DNA of 64,000 nucleotides, taken from Brevundimonas sp. (GTDB lineage Bacteria; Pseudomonadota; Alphaproteobacteria; Caulobacterales; Caulobacteraceae). Where the stretch lies: positions 186,001-250,000 of the forward strand of contig NZ_JAQSDK010000002.1 of assembly GCF_029945885.1 (NCBI RefSeq), written 5' to 3'. The position numbers and the translations under genes are program-made. Positions 18,697 through 27,026 of this stretch are shown here, in pieces (position 1 is the first letter of the stretch; each line of letters starts with the position of its first letter). The notes beneath the pieces were generated by a model. It was given only the letters and a program-made list of their open reading frames with translations, searched no databases and was not told the origin of the DNA.

Positions 18697-19028
18697 GAGC
18701 GAGGCTTGCCTGCGGCCACGGCGCTCGCGATCAGGCTTGAGATCTGGGCCCGTGCGGCGGGGCTGACCGCGTCGGATAGTGCGAACGCTTGATCTTCGAG
18801 GGAGCTCGGCCTTGTCGGGGGCAGCAGGTCGGTGAGCTGAAGCCCCAGAGCAGCCGCGAGGTCGATCGCCTGATGCAAGAGAACGCTCTGGCGACCCCGC
18901 TCGATGTTGGCGATTGAGGCCCGGGAGAGTCCGACGCGTTCGGCCAAGCGCGCCTGCGTCATCCGGATTTGGTCGCGGCGGACGGCAACTGCGGCGCCGA
19001 ACGATTCATATCGGGGGTCTGGCATCAT
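18693..19028 (-). CDS. XRE-family repressor paired with ImmA
   Basis: The 111-residue protein has an N-terminal Cro/C1 helix-turn-helix (VRRDQIRMTQARLAERVGLS, then RASIANIERGRQ). A C-terminal helical tail may be the ImmA target. It starts a three-gene leftward operon with ImmA and the exonuclease. The perfect ACAAAC/GTTTGT palindrome upstream is its likely operator and sits between this operon and the divergent E2-E1/JAMM operon, so one repressor may control both. Confidence 0.88.
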   Translation of the reverse strand: MMPDPRYESFGAAVAVRRDQIRMTQARLAERVGLSRASIANIERGRQSVLLHQAIDLAAALGLQLTDLLPPTRPSSLEDQAFALSDAVSPAARAQISSLIASAVAAGKPRS

Positions 19029-19087
19029 GGCTCGATGTTTGGTTTGCGCCGCGGGTGGTGTCAATGCGGCAAACAAGATGTGATTAT

Positions 19088-19109
19088 CACAAACGTGGTA
19101 AAGTTTGTG
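19088..19109. promoter_or_regulatory. Palindromic operator between XRE and E2-E1 operons
   Basis: CACAAAC (19088-19094) and GTTTGTG (19103-19109) form perfect 7-bp arms around an 8-nt spacer. Further CAAAC/GTTTG half-sites lie nearby at about 19037, 19069 and 19125. The placement in the divergent promoter region suits the XRE protein. Confidence 0.6.
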
Positions 19110-19225
19110 TTGACGTCATTCGTGGTTTGCCCGATGATCCTCTCTGCTGGGTCTCCCCCGGGGGTCCGAGTTCGGATGCGCGCTGGCGCGATCCGATTGC
19201 CCCCACGGATCTCAACGAGGACCCT

Positions 19226-19438
19226 ATGCCGAACAACGACAAGCCCGACCGCCCGGACCAGCCGGGCCGCCCTGACGATCCGGGCCGCCCGGACAACCCC
19301 GGTAACCCTGGCGGGCCCGGTCGCCCCGACCATCCGGAACACCCGGATGTCCCGCCCGGTCCTCCCAGTCACACGCCGGGTCGCCCCGACGGCCCGCCGA
19401 CGCCCAGCCACCCGCCTTCGCATCGGCCAGTGGGCTGA
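19226..19438 (+). CDS. 70-aa Pro/Asp/Gly-rich protein ending in glycine
   Basis: I do not recognise this protein. It is 70 residues long and almost entirely repeats of G-R-P-D and related P-D/P-G units, with no aromatic or hydrophobic core, so it should be disordered. It ends in SHRPVG with a C-terminal glycine. GAGG lies 5 nt before the ATG, and the next gene (E2-E1 fusion) starts 2 nt after its stop, so the two are co-translated. The position matches that of small modifiers in bacterial ubiquitin-like operons, but no beta-grasp fold is visible. It could be a substrate, modifier or linker peptide. Confidence 0.65.
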   Translation: MPNNDKPDRPDQPGRPDDPGRPDNPGNPGGPGRPDHPEHPDVPPGPPSHTPGRPDGPPTPSHPPSHRPVG

Positions 19439-19440
19439 CG

Positions 19441-21180
19441 ATGGCTGGTCCGGAGCAGCGCGAGAGCGACCTCGACTGGTGGCGTCGCGACCCGGCGCTG
19501 CTCCAGGTTGAGCTCGAGGCCTTCGACGCCCACGGCGCGGAGGCCTCGATTCTTTTCCAGGAGTACGGCAGCCTGATCCTGGCTGTGCGGTGGCCGACGG
19601 AGCGGGGCGCGCTGGACCTGCGAGTGGGCTACTGCCCCACCCACCCTTGCGGCCGCCCTTCCGTCGCGACTGCCGATCTCACACTGTCCCGCCACCAGGA
19701 CCCCTTCAGCGGGACCCTGTGCCTGCTGACCCAGGAAACCGGGCAGTGGCTTTCCGGAGAGACGGCCGCTGACCTGATCGCCGCCCAGCTTCCGCGGGCG
19801 ATCGAGGCCTCCGGGGCGCATGAGGGCGGGCGGGCCGCAGAGGCGGCGGGGCTTGAAGAACACGCCCCCGATCCGCTCACCACCTATTTCTCGCACCAGT
19901 GTGATCGGGACTCGGTCGTGCTCTATGATGCGGACATCCGGGTGCCGTCGGGCGATTGGGGCCCGGCCGGCTTTACAGTTCGCGACCGGCCCACCGGCGG
20001 CGTCGAGATCATTCTCAGAACCCTGAAGCCCACTCGTGGCCTGTGGATGGCGAACCCCTTCGAGCCGTGGCCGGAGACGAGCCCCGTTTCCGCAGCCGCC
20101 GGCCGTTGGGTGCGCCTGCGGCCGCAGGCGACCGCCGATCTCGAGAGCCTGGCGAAGCAGGCAGCCGCCATCATCGCCCGCGACGAGACGGGACCGAGGT
20201 CCAAGGCGTCGCGCGGGGGGACGGCGAAAGCACCCGGAACGCCTGAGTTGACCGTCATCCTCTTCGACGAGGAGGTGGAGTACGGCCGCCAAGGGCCCGC
20301 CTGTCTGTTTTTGTTCCGGGGCCCGGATGCCAAGCTCGCTCTCCTGCGCGGCCACAGGATCGCGCCCGATCTGCTCGCGCGATCACCGGTATCCGCCGGT
20401 CTGCGCGTGAAGCAGGCCTTGCTCGTCGGTGCCGGGGCGATCGGCGGCTTCGTCGCGCTCGAACTGGTGCGGGCCGGCCTGGGGCGGCTCGACGTCACGG
20501 ACGGGGATTGCGTCGAACCCGGCAACAGCGTCCGCTGGGCCTTGGGCCGGGAATACTGGGGACGCCCCAAGGCGCACGCCTTGGCCGATCACGCCATGCG
20601 CCACTATCCGATGAGCCAGGTGCACGGTTACTTGGGCCGGGTCGGCGGCGCTCTGAACAATCCCGACTATGTGCGCGAACTTGGCGGACATCCGCTGGAA
20701 TGGCTGCGCGAACGGGTGCTGGCGGCCGATGTCGTGCTCGACGCCACCGCCTCGGTGGAGTGTCAGATGTTCCTGCAGTGGTTCTGCCGCAGGCACGGTA
20801 GGCCGTATATCTTCGGACACGCCACCCAAGGAGCGGTGGGCGGAGTCGTCGCGCGGTTCGACGTCGATGGATCCGCGTGCCGGGGATGTCTGGGCGAACA
20901 CTGGACCGATGGAACGCTGCCTGAGCCTGTGGAGGACCCGGCTGGCGTTCTGACGCCCGTCGGCTGCAATCAGCCGACCTTCACCGGCGGGGCCTTCGAC
21001 CTTCAGGAGGTGTCGATGGAGATGGTCCGGACCGCCTTGGGCGCCCTCGTTCCGGACCTCTACCCCCGCGGCGGCAACGGTCTTGGGGTCGTCGACCTTG
21101 AGATTAACGGGCGGCGGGCCGCGCCCCGCTGGACGGTTTCGGACATTCCGTCCCATCCCCGCTGCGGCTGCGCCCGATGA
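19441..21180 (+). CDS. E2-E1 (Prok-E2/ThiF) fusion protein, ubiquitin-like conjugation
   Basis: The 579-residue protein fuses an N-terminal E2-like domain to a ThiF/E1 adenylation domain, as in CBASS Cap2. In the E2 part, HQDPFSGTLCLL places a likely catalytic Cys94. The E1 part begins near 320 with the ATP-binding GAGAIGG (331-337), then DGDCVEPGNSVRW and DATASVE. Cys509 in VGCNQPTFTGG is a plausible E1 thioester cysteine. The pairs C480/C483 and C575/C577 could bind zinc as in MoeB. Residues ~145-300 form an extra domain I cannot name. No CD-NTase gene is nearby, so this is not standard CBASS. The stop overlaps the JAMM gene by 4 nt. Confidence 0.85.
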   Translation: MAGPEQRESDLDWWRRDPALLQVELEAFDAHGAEASILFQEYGSLILAVRWPTERGALDLRVGYCPTHPCGRPSVATADLTLSRHQDPFSGTLCLLTQETGQWLSGETAADLIAAQLPRAIEASGAHEGGRAAEAAGLEEHAPDPLTTYFSHQCDRDSVVLYDADIRVPSGDWGPAGFTVRDRPTGGVEIILRTLKPTRGLWMANPFEPWPETSPVSAAAGRWVRLRPQATADLESLAKQAAAIIARDETGPRSKASRGGTAKAPGTPELTVILFDEEVEYGRQGPACLFLFRGPDAKLALLRGHRIAPDLLARSPVSAGLRVKQALLVGAGAIGGFVALELVRAGLGRLDVTDGDCVEPGNSVRWALGREYWGRPKAHALADHAMRHYPMSQVHGYLGRVGGALNNPDYVRELGGHPLEWLRERVLAADVVLDATASVECQMFLQWFCRRHGRPYIFGHATQGAVGGVVARFDVDGSACRGCLGEHWTDGTLPEPVEDPAGVLTPVGCNQPTFTGGAFDLQEVSMEMVRTALGALVPDLYPRGGNGLGVVDLEINGRRAAPRWTVSDIPSHPRCGCAR

Positions 21181-21683
21181 GGCTTTGGATCGCAGAACCG
21201 GTGCTAGACGAGATCACGCGGCTCGCCGACGCGTTCGCGCCCCTCGAAACCGGAGGCGTGCTGGTGGGCTGGCGCAGCGGGGGCGATCGCGTCGTCGCGG
21301 CCGCCCTGGGCCCGGGGCCCCGCGCCCTGCATGGCCATCATATGTTCATCCCTCACGATGCTTGGCAGATCGCCGCCATCGACCGACTGTTCGCTCTGTC
21401 CGGGGGCGACCTTGACTATCTTGGCGACTGGCACACTCACCCCGATGGCATAGCGGCGATGAGCGCCCTCGACCGCAAGACCCTGCGCAAGCTCGGCCGC
21501 AAGACGGCGGACGCTGTCATGGCGATCGCTGCGCCGGAGCAGGGGCGGTGGCGATTGGCCGCGTGGCGGCAGCCCCGGGGCGGATGGCTGGATCGCCCGG
21601 AGGCGGAAGGCTGCGAGATGGTTCCTTTCGCTCCAGGTGCGCAGGCCGCTGACTGGGCCCGTTTGGCGCATGTTCTTGAGTAA
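21177..21683 (+). CDS. JAB/JAMM isopeptidase-like protein
   Basis: The 168-residue protein has the complete JAMM zinc site: Glu24 in LETGG, then H86-T-H88-P with S96 and D99 at the canonical spacing. In Cap3 and related systems such enzymes remove or trim the modifier from target proteins. The gene overlaps the E2-E1 gene (ATGA), so the three-gene set (small protein, E2-E1, JAMM) is a translational unit. Confidence 0.9.
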   Translation: MRLWIAEPVLDEITRLADAFAPLETGGVLVGWRSGGDRVVAAALGPGPRALHGHHMFIPHDAWQIAAIDRLFALSGGDLDYLGDWHTHPDGIAAMSALDRKTLRKLGRKTADAVMAIAAPEQGRWRLAAWRQPRGGWLDRPEAEGCEMVPFAPGAQAADWARLAHVLE

Positions 21684-21793
21684 GTCCGGTTGTCGGAAAG
21701 CGGCTACTAAATGTGGCGCACCGCCGGGAAACCTGCCCCATATATTGCGTTCTTGTTGTGTTCCAGCTATCATCTCGCTTGATGGGAGGACCC

Positions 21794-22633
21794 ATGTCCA
21801 TCTTCCTACTTCACCTGCGAAGCCGGATAAATCTCGATCACGTCGAGACCGATCTCGACGACTTGGAGCAGCGAATCTTCCCGGACGCTCACTACGTCCT
21901 CAGTCGAGAGGGGGCCGTCGCCAACTACCTCGTCGTCCTGGACCAGGACCCCGCCGATTTTTACGCCTTTATCCTCAGTCACACGGAGGGGCTATTGGTT
22001 GACCAAGTGTCATTGGTGGAGGTCGGCGGACTCGCCGCGGGCTTTGAACACGGTTGCGATGGTCGGCCCGCGACCGACTTCTGTGGCGAGTGGCATTCCC
22101 GACGGAACGACGAGAGCTTTCAGCAGGAAGAAATCCGAGTTCGTACGGGGGTGCAGAAGTGGCTGCATCGGCACCGACAGGGCCAACAATCCTATGGACA
22201 GGCTACCGGGCTCTTTCTCTACCTTAATCAGGATCTGCCGGAAACGTCCGGATGGCTTGATCGCCTGCGCAATGCATTGGGATCTTCGTGTCGCCCACAT
22301 ATGCGGGATCGCAGGACGATCCTGCTAACCTGGAGTGCCCCGTCCCCGCCTGTCACAATCATCAAGTCAGCCAAAGTCAAACGCTACCTCGATGAGCGGA
22401 TTCACACTGCGCTGTGTTTTGCCCTAGGCGGCCGGGAACGTCACACGGCCGGTGCCTTGCAGTCGGTCTTTCCGACAGAGCCCGCAATCAGGCACCAAGA
22501 CGGCGGGGATGGCCAAGTTCGGCTGACGCCAACTCTCATCGCTTCACGAAAGTACGCACCGTACAACGCGCGACTGGAGCCCGCACTTGAAGCGCTGCGA
22601 AAGGCGCGGCGGGCACGGAACGAATACAGGTGA
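21794..22633 (+). CDS. Protein of unknown function
   Basis: The 279-residue protein is not recognised. GGGAGG sits 4 nt before the ATG at 21794, which supports that start; another in-frame ATG is at 21782. It looks soluble, with an N-terminal alpha/beta pattern (SIFLLHLRS, YLVVLDQDP) and a basic C-terminus. It begins 110 nt after the JAMM gene in the same direction and could belong to that system. Base composition is less GC-rich than in the core genes, suggesting separate acquisition. Confidence 0.55.
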   Translation: MSIFLLHLRSRINLDHVETDLDDLEQRIFPDAHYVLSREGAVANYLVVLDQDPADFYAFILSHTEGLLVDQVSLVEVGGLAAGFEHGCDGRPATDFCGEWHSRRNDESFQQEEIRVRTGVQKWLHRHRQGQQSYGQATGLFLYLNQDLPETSGWLDRLRNALGSSCRPHMRDRRTILLTWSAPSPPVTIIKSAKVKRYLDERIHTALCFALGGRERHTAGALQSVFPTEPAIRHQDGGDGQVRLTPTLIASRKYAPYNARLEPALEALRKARRARNEYR

Positions 22634-22857
22634 TTCTGGATCAACTACGATTGGGATGTCCGCTATCCGGACGTCAGCCAATGTCGCTAACTGGCGCATC
22701 TCGGAGATTGCTCCCGAACCGCCGCGTCTGACTCAAAGCAGACCTAAGGAGAGTCCGCTTTTCGGAATGAAGGGGGCGGGCTCATCTGGTCGCCCGAAAG
22801 CAGACACTCCTGGAGTCCGCTACGGGGGGGAAGCGGACGTTGGACGCTGGTCCGAAG
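22634..22857. repeat. Intergenic region with GTCCGC-type dispersed repeats
   Basis: Here CCTAAGGAGAGTCCGCT (22743-22759) closely matches CCTAAGGAGAGTCTGCT at 16660-16676. Other GTCCGCT/AGCGGAC words occur within the same stretch (about 22658, 22815, 22831). No gene is seen. Confidence 0.45.
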
Positions 22858-23259
22858 CTAACCCTGTCGGCTGCGTCCTCGCATGACACTCCGGGCCAAC
22901 ATCGCCGCCGCGCCAGTCACAGGCAGGTAGGCGAGGAAAGTGAACCCCAGCCCTATTCCCAACGTTGAAGTCACCCCGCGCCAAGCAATCCAACAGCCCG
23001 CATAAATCGACACCGAAATCAGCCAAGCGAGTAGCCACACCCACTCCGGAGGTAGTCTCCGGAGAACCAGAGCGCAAAGAACCGAGATCGCGACAGGCAG
23101 GGGCAAATAGATCGAAAACCCGACCTCCCGATCCATCGGATTGCTGAAAAACCAGTGGGGCGTCAGAAAGCTGACGATCAGGATCGTGCCCACCACGCCG
23201 AGGGTCGCGAGGAACTTGGTCCTCGCTGCGTGCCGGTGTTTCGAGCCGTGCGAGTTCAC
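22858..23259 (-). CDS. Small membrane protein, unknown
   Basis: The 133-residue protein has a short basic N-terminus (HGSKHRHAARTK) and about four hydrophobic segments: LGVVGTILIVSFL, SIYLPLPVAISVLCALV, WVWLLAWLISVSIYAGC, and FTFLAYLPVTGAAAML. I chose the GTG at 23259 because AGAGG lies 6 nt upstream; the open frame continues further but the upstream part looks non-coding. No family is recognised. Confidence 0.45.
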   Translation of the reverse strand: MNSHGSKHRHAARTKFLATLGVVGTILIVSFLTPHWFFSNPMDREVGFSIYLPLPVAISVLCALVLRRLPPEWVWLLAWLISVSIYAGCWIAWRGVTSTLGIGLGFTFLAYLPVTGAAAMLARSVMRGRSRQG

Positions 23260-23392
23260 GATGTGCCTCTGGGCAGCAATGGTCCTTAGTTTGAATAGCC
23301 CATGGGCCAAGGTGTCGGCTATGGGTCGGGAGCCGCCAGTCGCGCAAAGGCCGTTTGCTGCCGTCGAGCAAGGCGCATTAGGGTGGTCCTGC

Positions 23393-23959
23393 ATGGACCG
23401 ATATTCTCCTAAGACGTTCGTAGACGCAGCACGGGCTGCCTTTCCGGTAATCAACCGGGACGCGGCTGAGGAGGCCATTCGTTGTCTACAGTCGTGGGTG
23501 GACGACACCTGCCGTCAGCGATCAACGGGGTTCGACGTTCTGGGACAGAGCGTTCAACTACCCACCCGCCTTCACTTCCAGAACCCGCCGTCAGAGGAGG
23601 GGTGGCTTTCCAGCCTGCCTCCGCCGGCCCTGTGTCTAGTCTCGCGTGCAACTGACGGCTTTCTACGCCAGCGCGCAGCTAAGGCGATTGTGAACATCAA
23701 ATCCGAACGGGCACCTCCCTTCGTCGCGGCACTACTGGGCGACTATGTCGTCGAGATCGCCGATGTCATCGCTGAGGCTGTCCCGGGTTTCGATCAGGCT
23801 CTGTATGCAAACTTCGTCCGTGAAAACCGGACAGCCGTTCGCGCGATCCGCGCGCAGGCAACGAGCTATTGGGCCGCGTATTATCGGGACCGTTTTCCAG
23901 AGAAGCGGGATTATCCCGCTCTCAGGGCACTCCACGAAATGGAGACGTGGGCGGCCTGA
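23393..23959 (+). CDS. Protein of unknown function
   Basis: The 188-residue protein begins MDRYSPKTFVDAARAAF and is largely helical, with a C-terminal region rich in aromatic residues (SYWAAYYRDRF). It has no signal peptide or membrane segment, and I recognise no motif. The ribosome-binding site is weak (AGGGTGG about 8 nt upstream). GTCCGC-type repeats flank it on both sides, which suggests a mobile or recently inserted gene. Confidence 0.45.
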   Translation: MDRYSPKTFVDAARAAFPVINRDAAEEAIRCLQSWVDDTCRQRSTGFDVLGQSVQLPTRLHFQNPPSEEGWLSSLPPPALCLVSRATDGFLRQRAAKAIVNIKSERAPPFVAALLGDYVVEIADVIAEAVPGFDQALYANFVRENRTAVRAIRAQATSYWAAYYRDRFPEKRDYPALRALHEMETWAA

Positions 23960-24016
23960 CTGGGACGTCCGCTTTGGGTCGGGAGCAGACTGTCGCGTGG
24001 GGGCGGTTAGCGGACT

Positions 24017-24391
24017 CTAGAGGAAGCGGATCGTCGGCCTCTCAAAACAGACCACCTCAACGCATTCCTGCGCGGTCGCAATCAAGCAAGAAAAGGTCGG
24101 TTCGGGCTCCGAGGAGCGAACGTGTTTTCGATACTCCTCAACATAAGGCGCGTTCTCGCTCATGAAGACGCCCATCCCACCCTCGGGTGTGCTGAGCATT
24201 GGTTCACCTTCGTAGGCTTGTAGATATTGCCAGAAGTCGCTTTCGGCATATGAGCGGAAGGCTCTGGGTGGATCAAACTGAACCTCGAAATGTGGATCGC
24301 CGTCCACGGCGAGCGTCACGACCAACGACCCAACATCATACCGAACGGAGTGGAGGAAGAAGTTGGGAACTCGCTGTGGTACCTCGGTCAT
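24017..24391 (-). CDS. Small protein of unknown function
   Basis: The 124-residue soluble protein has alternating hydrophobic strands (SLVVTLAVDGDPHFEVQF) followed by an acidic aromatic segment (AESDFWQYLQAYEGEPML). The size and fold pattern resemble many small immunity-type proteins, but no family can be named. A longer open frame runs to 24487; its upstream part overlaps a dispersed repeat and looks non-coding. Confidence 0.4.
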   Translation of the reverse strand: MTEVPQRVPNFFLHSVRYDVGSLVVTLAVDGDPHFEVQFDPPRAFRSYAESDFWQYLQAYEGEPMLSTPEGGMGVFMSENAPYVEEYRKHVRSSEPEPTFSCLIATAQECVEVVCFERPTIRFL

Positions 24392-24607
24392 CCCCGAGCA
24401 TCTCCCACGTCCGTAATGTCCGCAATGGGTCGGGAGCGGCCAAAGGCATCGAACCGAAAAGCGGACGTTCTCAGGCTCAGGCGGCATGGCTGAATGTCGT
24501 GTTTCCGGCGCTCAGCCAATGCCCGCTTGTGGCGCTGTGCCGACGCTCTTGGCCGACCGACAGCAACCTTAGGCGTCGGGTAACGCAGTTTCGATATAGC
24601 CATCGAT

Positions 24608-25086
24608 ATGTCGGACGCTGGCAATACGTACCCAGGCGCTCTCGCCAGCCCGAGTGAGGTGCTTCAGCTGGCTACAGAGTACCATGAAGCCGCTCAGCTC
24701 CTAGCGACGCGCGGGCGCAGGGACAGCCGATCTCACGGGCACCCTATCGGCTGACAGCAATCCACGCCGTGGAACTCTACCTCAATGCCTTTTTGCTGCA
24801 CTCGGGTCTCGAGCACGCCCGCGTCCGGGGGCTTCAGCATGACCTAGCAGCGCGAACCGAATTGTCGCTGAAGTGCGGCCTGCAGCTGAGGAAGAGAACC
24901 GCGACACACCTCAGAACTATGGCTGCCGCCCGCGAGTACCTCGTATCTCGGTACGGGCCGGAGCTCTCATCTTCTCTTTCGCAGCTTAATCGCCTGTCCG
25001 CGACGCTTAGTGAGGTTGCCGGCAAGGTCGGCCCGATCGTTTCCAGTCCTCAGGACCGTCGAGGGACCAAGGGGCCGGCAGCGTGA
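24608..25086 (+). pseudogene. Frameshifted HEPN-like gene
   Basis: Two frames read as one family protein. The first begins at ATG 24608 (MSDAGNTYPGALASPSEVLQ) and continues to about LLATRGRRD before a stop at 24752. The second frame carries the continuation, with RAPYRLTAIHAVELYLNAFL and the HDL region of HEPN-like proteins, to 25086. The switch occurs around 24710-24725 near a short G run, consistent with a one-base indel. The gene is either dead or a sequencing error. No RxxxxH catalytic motif was seen in what remains. Confidence 0.5.
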
Positions 25087-25128
25087 ACGTCTGATCTGGG
25101 GCAACGGGACGATGTCCGCTCTTGATGC

Positions 25129-26476
25129 TGTGGACGGCTCTCCAACCCACCGGCAGCGTTAGCTTCCGGTCAGAGCTGGAGGAGAGCCATGGGACAGGTA
25201 GTCACGATTGGATTGGACATCGCGAAGTCGGTGTTTCAGGTGCACGGCATCGACGCTGAAGGCGGCGTTGTCATTCGACAGAAGCTGACGAGAGCGCGGC
25301 TTCTGAAGTTTTTCGGCAAGCTTGGGCCCTGCCTGGTCGGAATCGAGGCTTGCGGAACATCGCATCATTGGGCGCGCGAGTTGATTGGGCTCGGCCACGA
25401 CGTAAGGCTGATGCCGCCGAGCTATGTGAAGCCCTACGTGAAGCGCCAGAAGAACGACATGGCCGACGCGGAGGCGATCTGTGAGGCCGTCAGCCGGCCA
25501 ACCATGAGGTTCGTGCCGGTGAAATCCCCCGAGCAGCAAAGCGTCATGGTGGTCCACCGCACGCGATCGATCCTGATCCGCCAGCGGACCCAGGTGTCCA
25601 ATGCGATCCGCAGTCATATGGCGGAGTTCGGGATGGCGGCCGCGATCGGTCGCCAAGGCCTGCAGACGCTGATCGAAGTCGTGGAGGATATGGCGGATCC
25701 ACGCGTTCCGCCCGAGGCACGGGGCTGCCTGACCATGCTGGTTGCTCAGCTGCGGCTGTTGAACGAGCAGATTCTGGAAGGGGACCGACTGATCAGAATC
25801 AATGCACGGTCGACCGAGGTCGGCCGCCGACTGATGGAGATTCCGGGCGTAGGCCCGCTTCTGGCCAGCGCGCTTGTCGGTACGATCGCCGATCCAAAGG
25901 CCTTCAAGACCGGCCGAAATCTGGCGGCCTGGATCGGCCTCGTCCCACGACAAAACTCCAGCGGTGGCAAGGAGCGGCTCGGCGGGATCACCAAGCAGGG
26001 CGATCGCTACTTGCGACAGATGCTGGTCGTCGGTGCCTTGGCTGTCGTGCGCTACGCCGTGCGGAACGGCACGCGCCGGCCGTGGCTGGTCCAACTGCTG
26101 GCACGACGAACGCCGAAGGTTGCAGCCGTCGCGCTCGCCAACAAGACCGCCCGGATCGTCTGGGCGATCATGACCTCCGGCGAACGCTACAGGGAGCCGC
26201 TGGCGGCATAGAGATCAGGCTGAGGCGGGAGTGCCGCGGCTGACGAGCTTGGGAAGGGCGAACAGGATGTAATGCGACAGCCGGTCGATACCGGAAGGCG
26301 GGAAAACCCATTTGCGCCAGAGCGCTTCGAGCGCGTGCTTTTGGTCGGGACCCATCTTCGCGGAAGGCATTATGGCCAGCGGTCATGCGTACCGCACCAA
26401 CAGGTCGAACACATGGCCGCACCGACCAGACTTAGCAGAACGTCACTTCGCCCTTGCCAACGGGGAGCCGTCCACA
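25129..26476 (+). mobile_element. IS110-family (IS1111-like) insertion sequence
   Basis: The element is about 1.35 kb. Its ends are defined by a 15-bp imperfect inverted repeat: TGTGGACGGCTCTCC at 25129-25143 and the complement of TGTGGACGGCTCCCC at 26462-26476 (one mismatch). Repeats of this kind set near the ends fit the IS1111 branch of IS110. It contains one transposase gene and about 250 bp of non-coding 3' DNA, where the bridge RNA of IS110 elements might be encoded in this branch. It inserted just downstream of the broken HEPN-like gene. Confidence 0.75.
25189..26211 (+). CDS. IS110-family transposase
   Basis: The 340-residue enzyme has the N-terminal RuvC-like DEDD domain (IGLDIAKSVFQVHGID, then LVGIEACG and KNDMADAEAICEA) and the C-terminal Tnp20-type domain with MEIPGVGPLLASALVG and NLAAWIGLVPRQNSSGGKER. 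The conserved serine of this domain lies in the last motif. It is full length for the family and looks intact. GGAGGAGAG precedes the ATG. Confidence 0.95.
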   Translation: MGQVVTIGLDIAKSVFQVHGIDAEGGVVIRQKLTRARLLKFFGKLGPCLVGIEACGTSHHWARELIGLGHDVRLMPPSYVKPYVKRQKNDMADAEAICEAVSRPTMRFVPVKSPEQQSVMVVHRTRSILIRQRTQVSNAIRSHMAEFGMAAAIGRQGLQTLIEVVEDMADPRVPPEARGCLTMLVAQLRLLNEQILEGDRLIRINARSTEVGRRLMEIPGVGPLLASALVGTIADPKAFKTGRNLAAWIGLVPRQNSSGGKERLGGITKQGDRYLRQMLVVGALAVVRYAVRNGTRRPWLVQLLARRTPKVAAVALANKTARIVWAIMTSGERYREPLAA

Positions 26477-26545
26477 CATGGCGCGGTGCCGCCGTCGGGC
26501 CGGAGGCCCACTGAAGTGCCAAGGGCGAACGAAACTACTGGCCGG

Positions 26546-27010
26546 TTAGTCTAGGCGGACCAATCGATCTGCTGACGCGACAGAAGCGTCGGCTGCGAGC
26601 ACCTTCGATAGCGGTACACGCTTCGTGCCGGTGAAGCCGACCGGCAATAGTTCGCGGATCGGAGCCTCGGGGCCGTTGTAAGCGACGGTGCCGGTGGCGT
26701 TAGCAAAGTTGAGCCGGAGGAAGATCAGGTGATCTGCGATGCCTTCACCGGGTGTGAAGGCCGGGCCTTTCGTTGGAAGTCCTGTCGCTTTGACCTGCAC
26801 GGACCGCCCGTCGACCGCATGACCATCGACCCCTGGCGTGCGGCGTACGCATAGAGTTAGTCCGAAGAGTTCAGCGGCGATGACTTCCCCGAGGTCGCCT
26901 ACCAACTTGCCGTCGAGGGTGAAGTCGAGCCCAGTGGCCTCATAGTGGTGCTTGAGCCGGTTGTGAGCTTCAACGAAGTCGGTGACGGCCTGCACCATAT
27001 GGAATGTCAT
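26546..27010 (-). CDS. DUF6998-like protein with restriction-endonuclease fold
   Basis: The 154-residue protein has a PD-(D/E)xK-like arrangement: GDLGEVIAAELFG (Glu), GVDGHAVDG (Asp) and VQVKAT (Gln-x-Lys). Similar small proteins (DUF6998) occur alone or in defence islands with no proven target. The 14-bp palindrome CGGTAATCTTACCG lies just upstream of its start, suggesting autoregulation. It follows the IS 3' end by about 70 bp. Confidence 0.62.
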   Translation of the reverse strand: MTFHMVQAVTDFVEAHNRLKHHYEATGLDFTLDGKLVGDLGEVIAAELFGLTLCVRRTPGVDGHAVDGRSVQVKATGLPTKGPAFTPGEGIADHLIFLRLNFANATGTVAYNGPEAPIRELLPVGFTGTKRVPLSKVLAADASVASADRLVRLD

Positions 27011-27026
27011 TTTATCCCCATTTGAC

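Noticed and set aside
19240..19430. P-D/G-R-P repeats as a possible CRISPR or DNA repeat array
   Set aside because: Units are short, irregular and in frame with an ATG and ribosome-binding site; no spacers are present. They are best read as protein repeats.
19441..21683. Type II CBASS
   Set aside because: Cap2-like and Cap3-like genes are present but no CD-NTase or effector is seen in the window.
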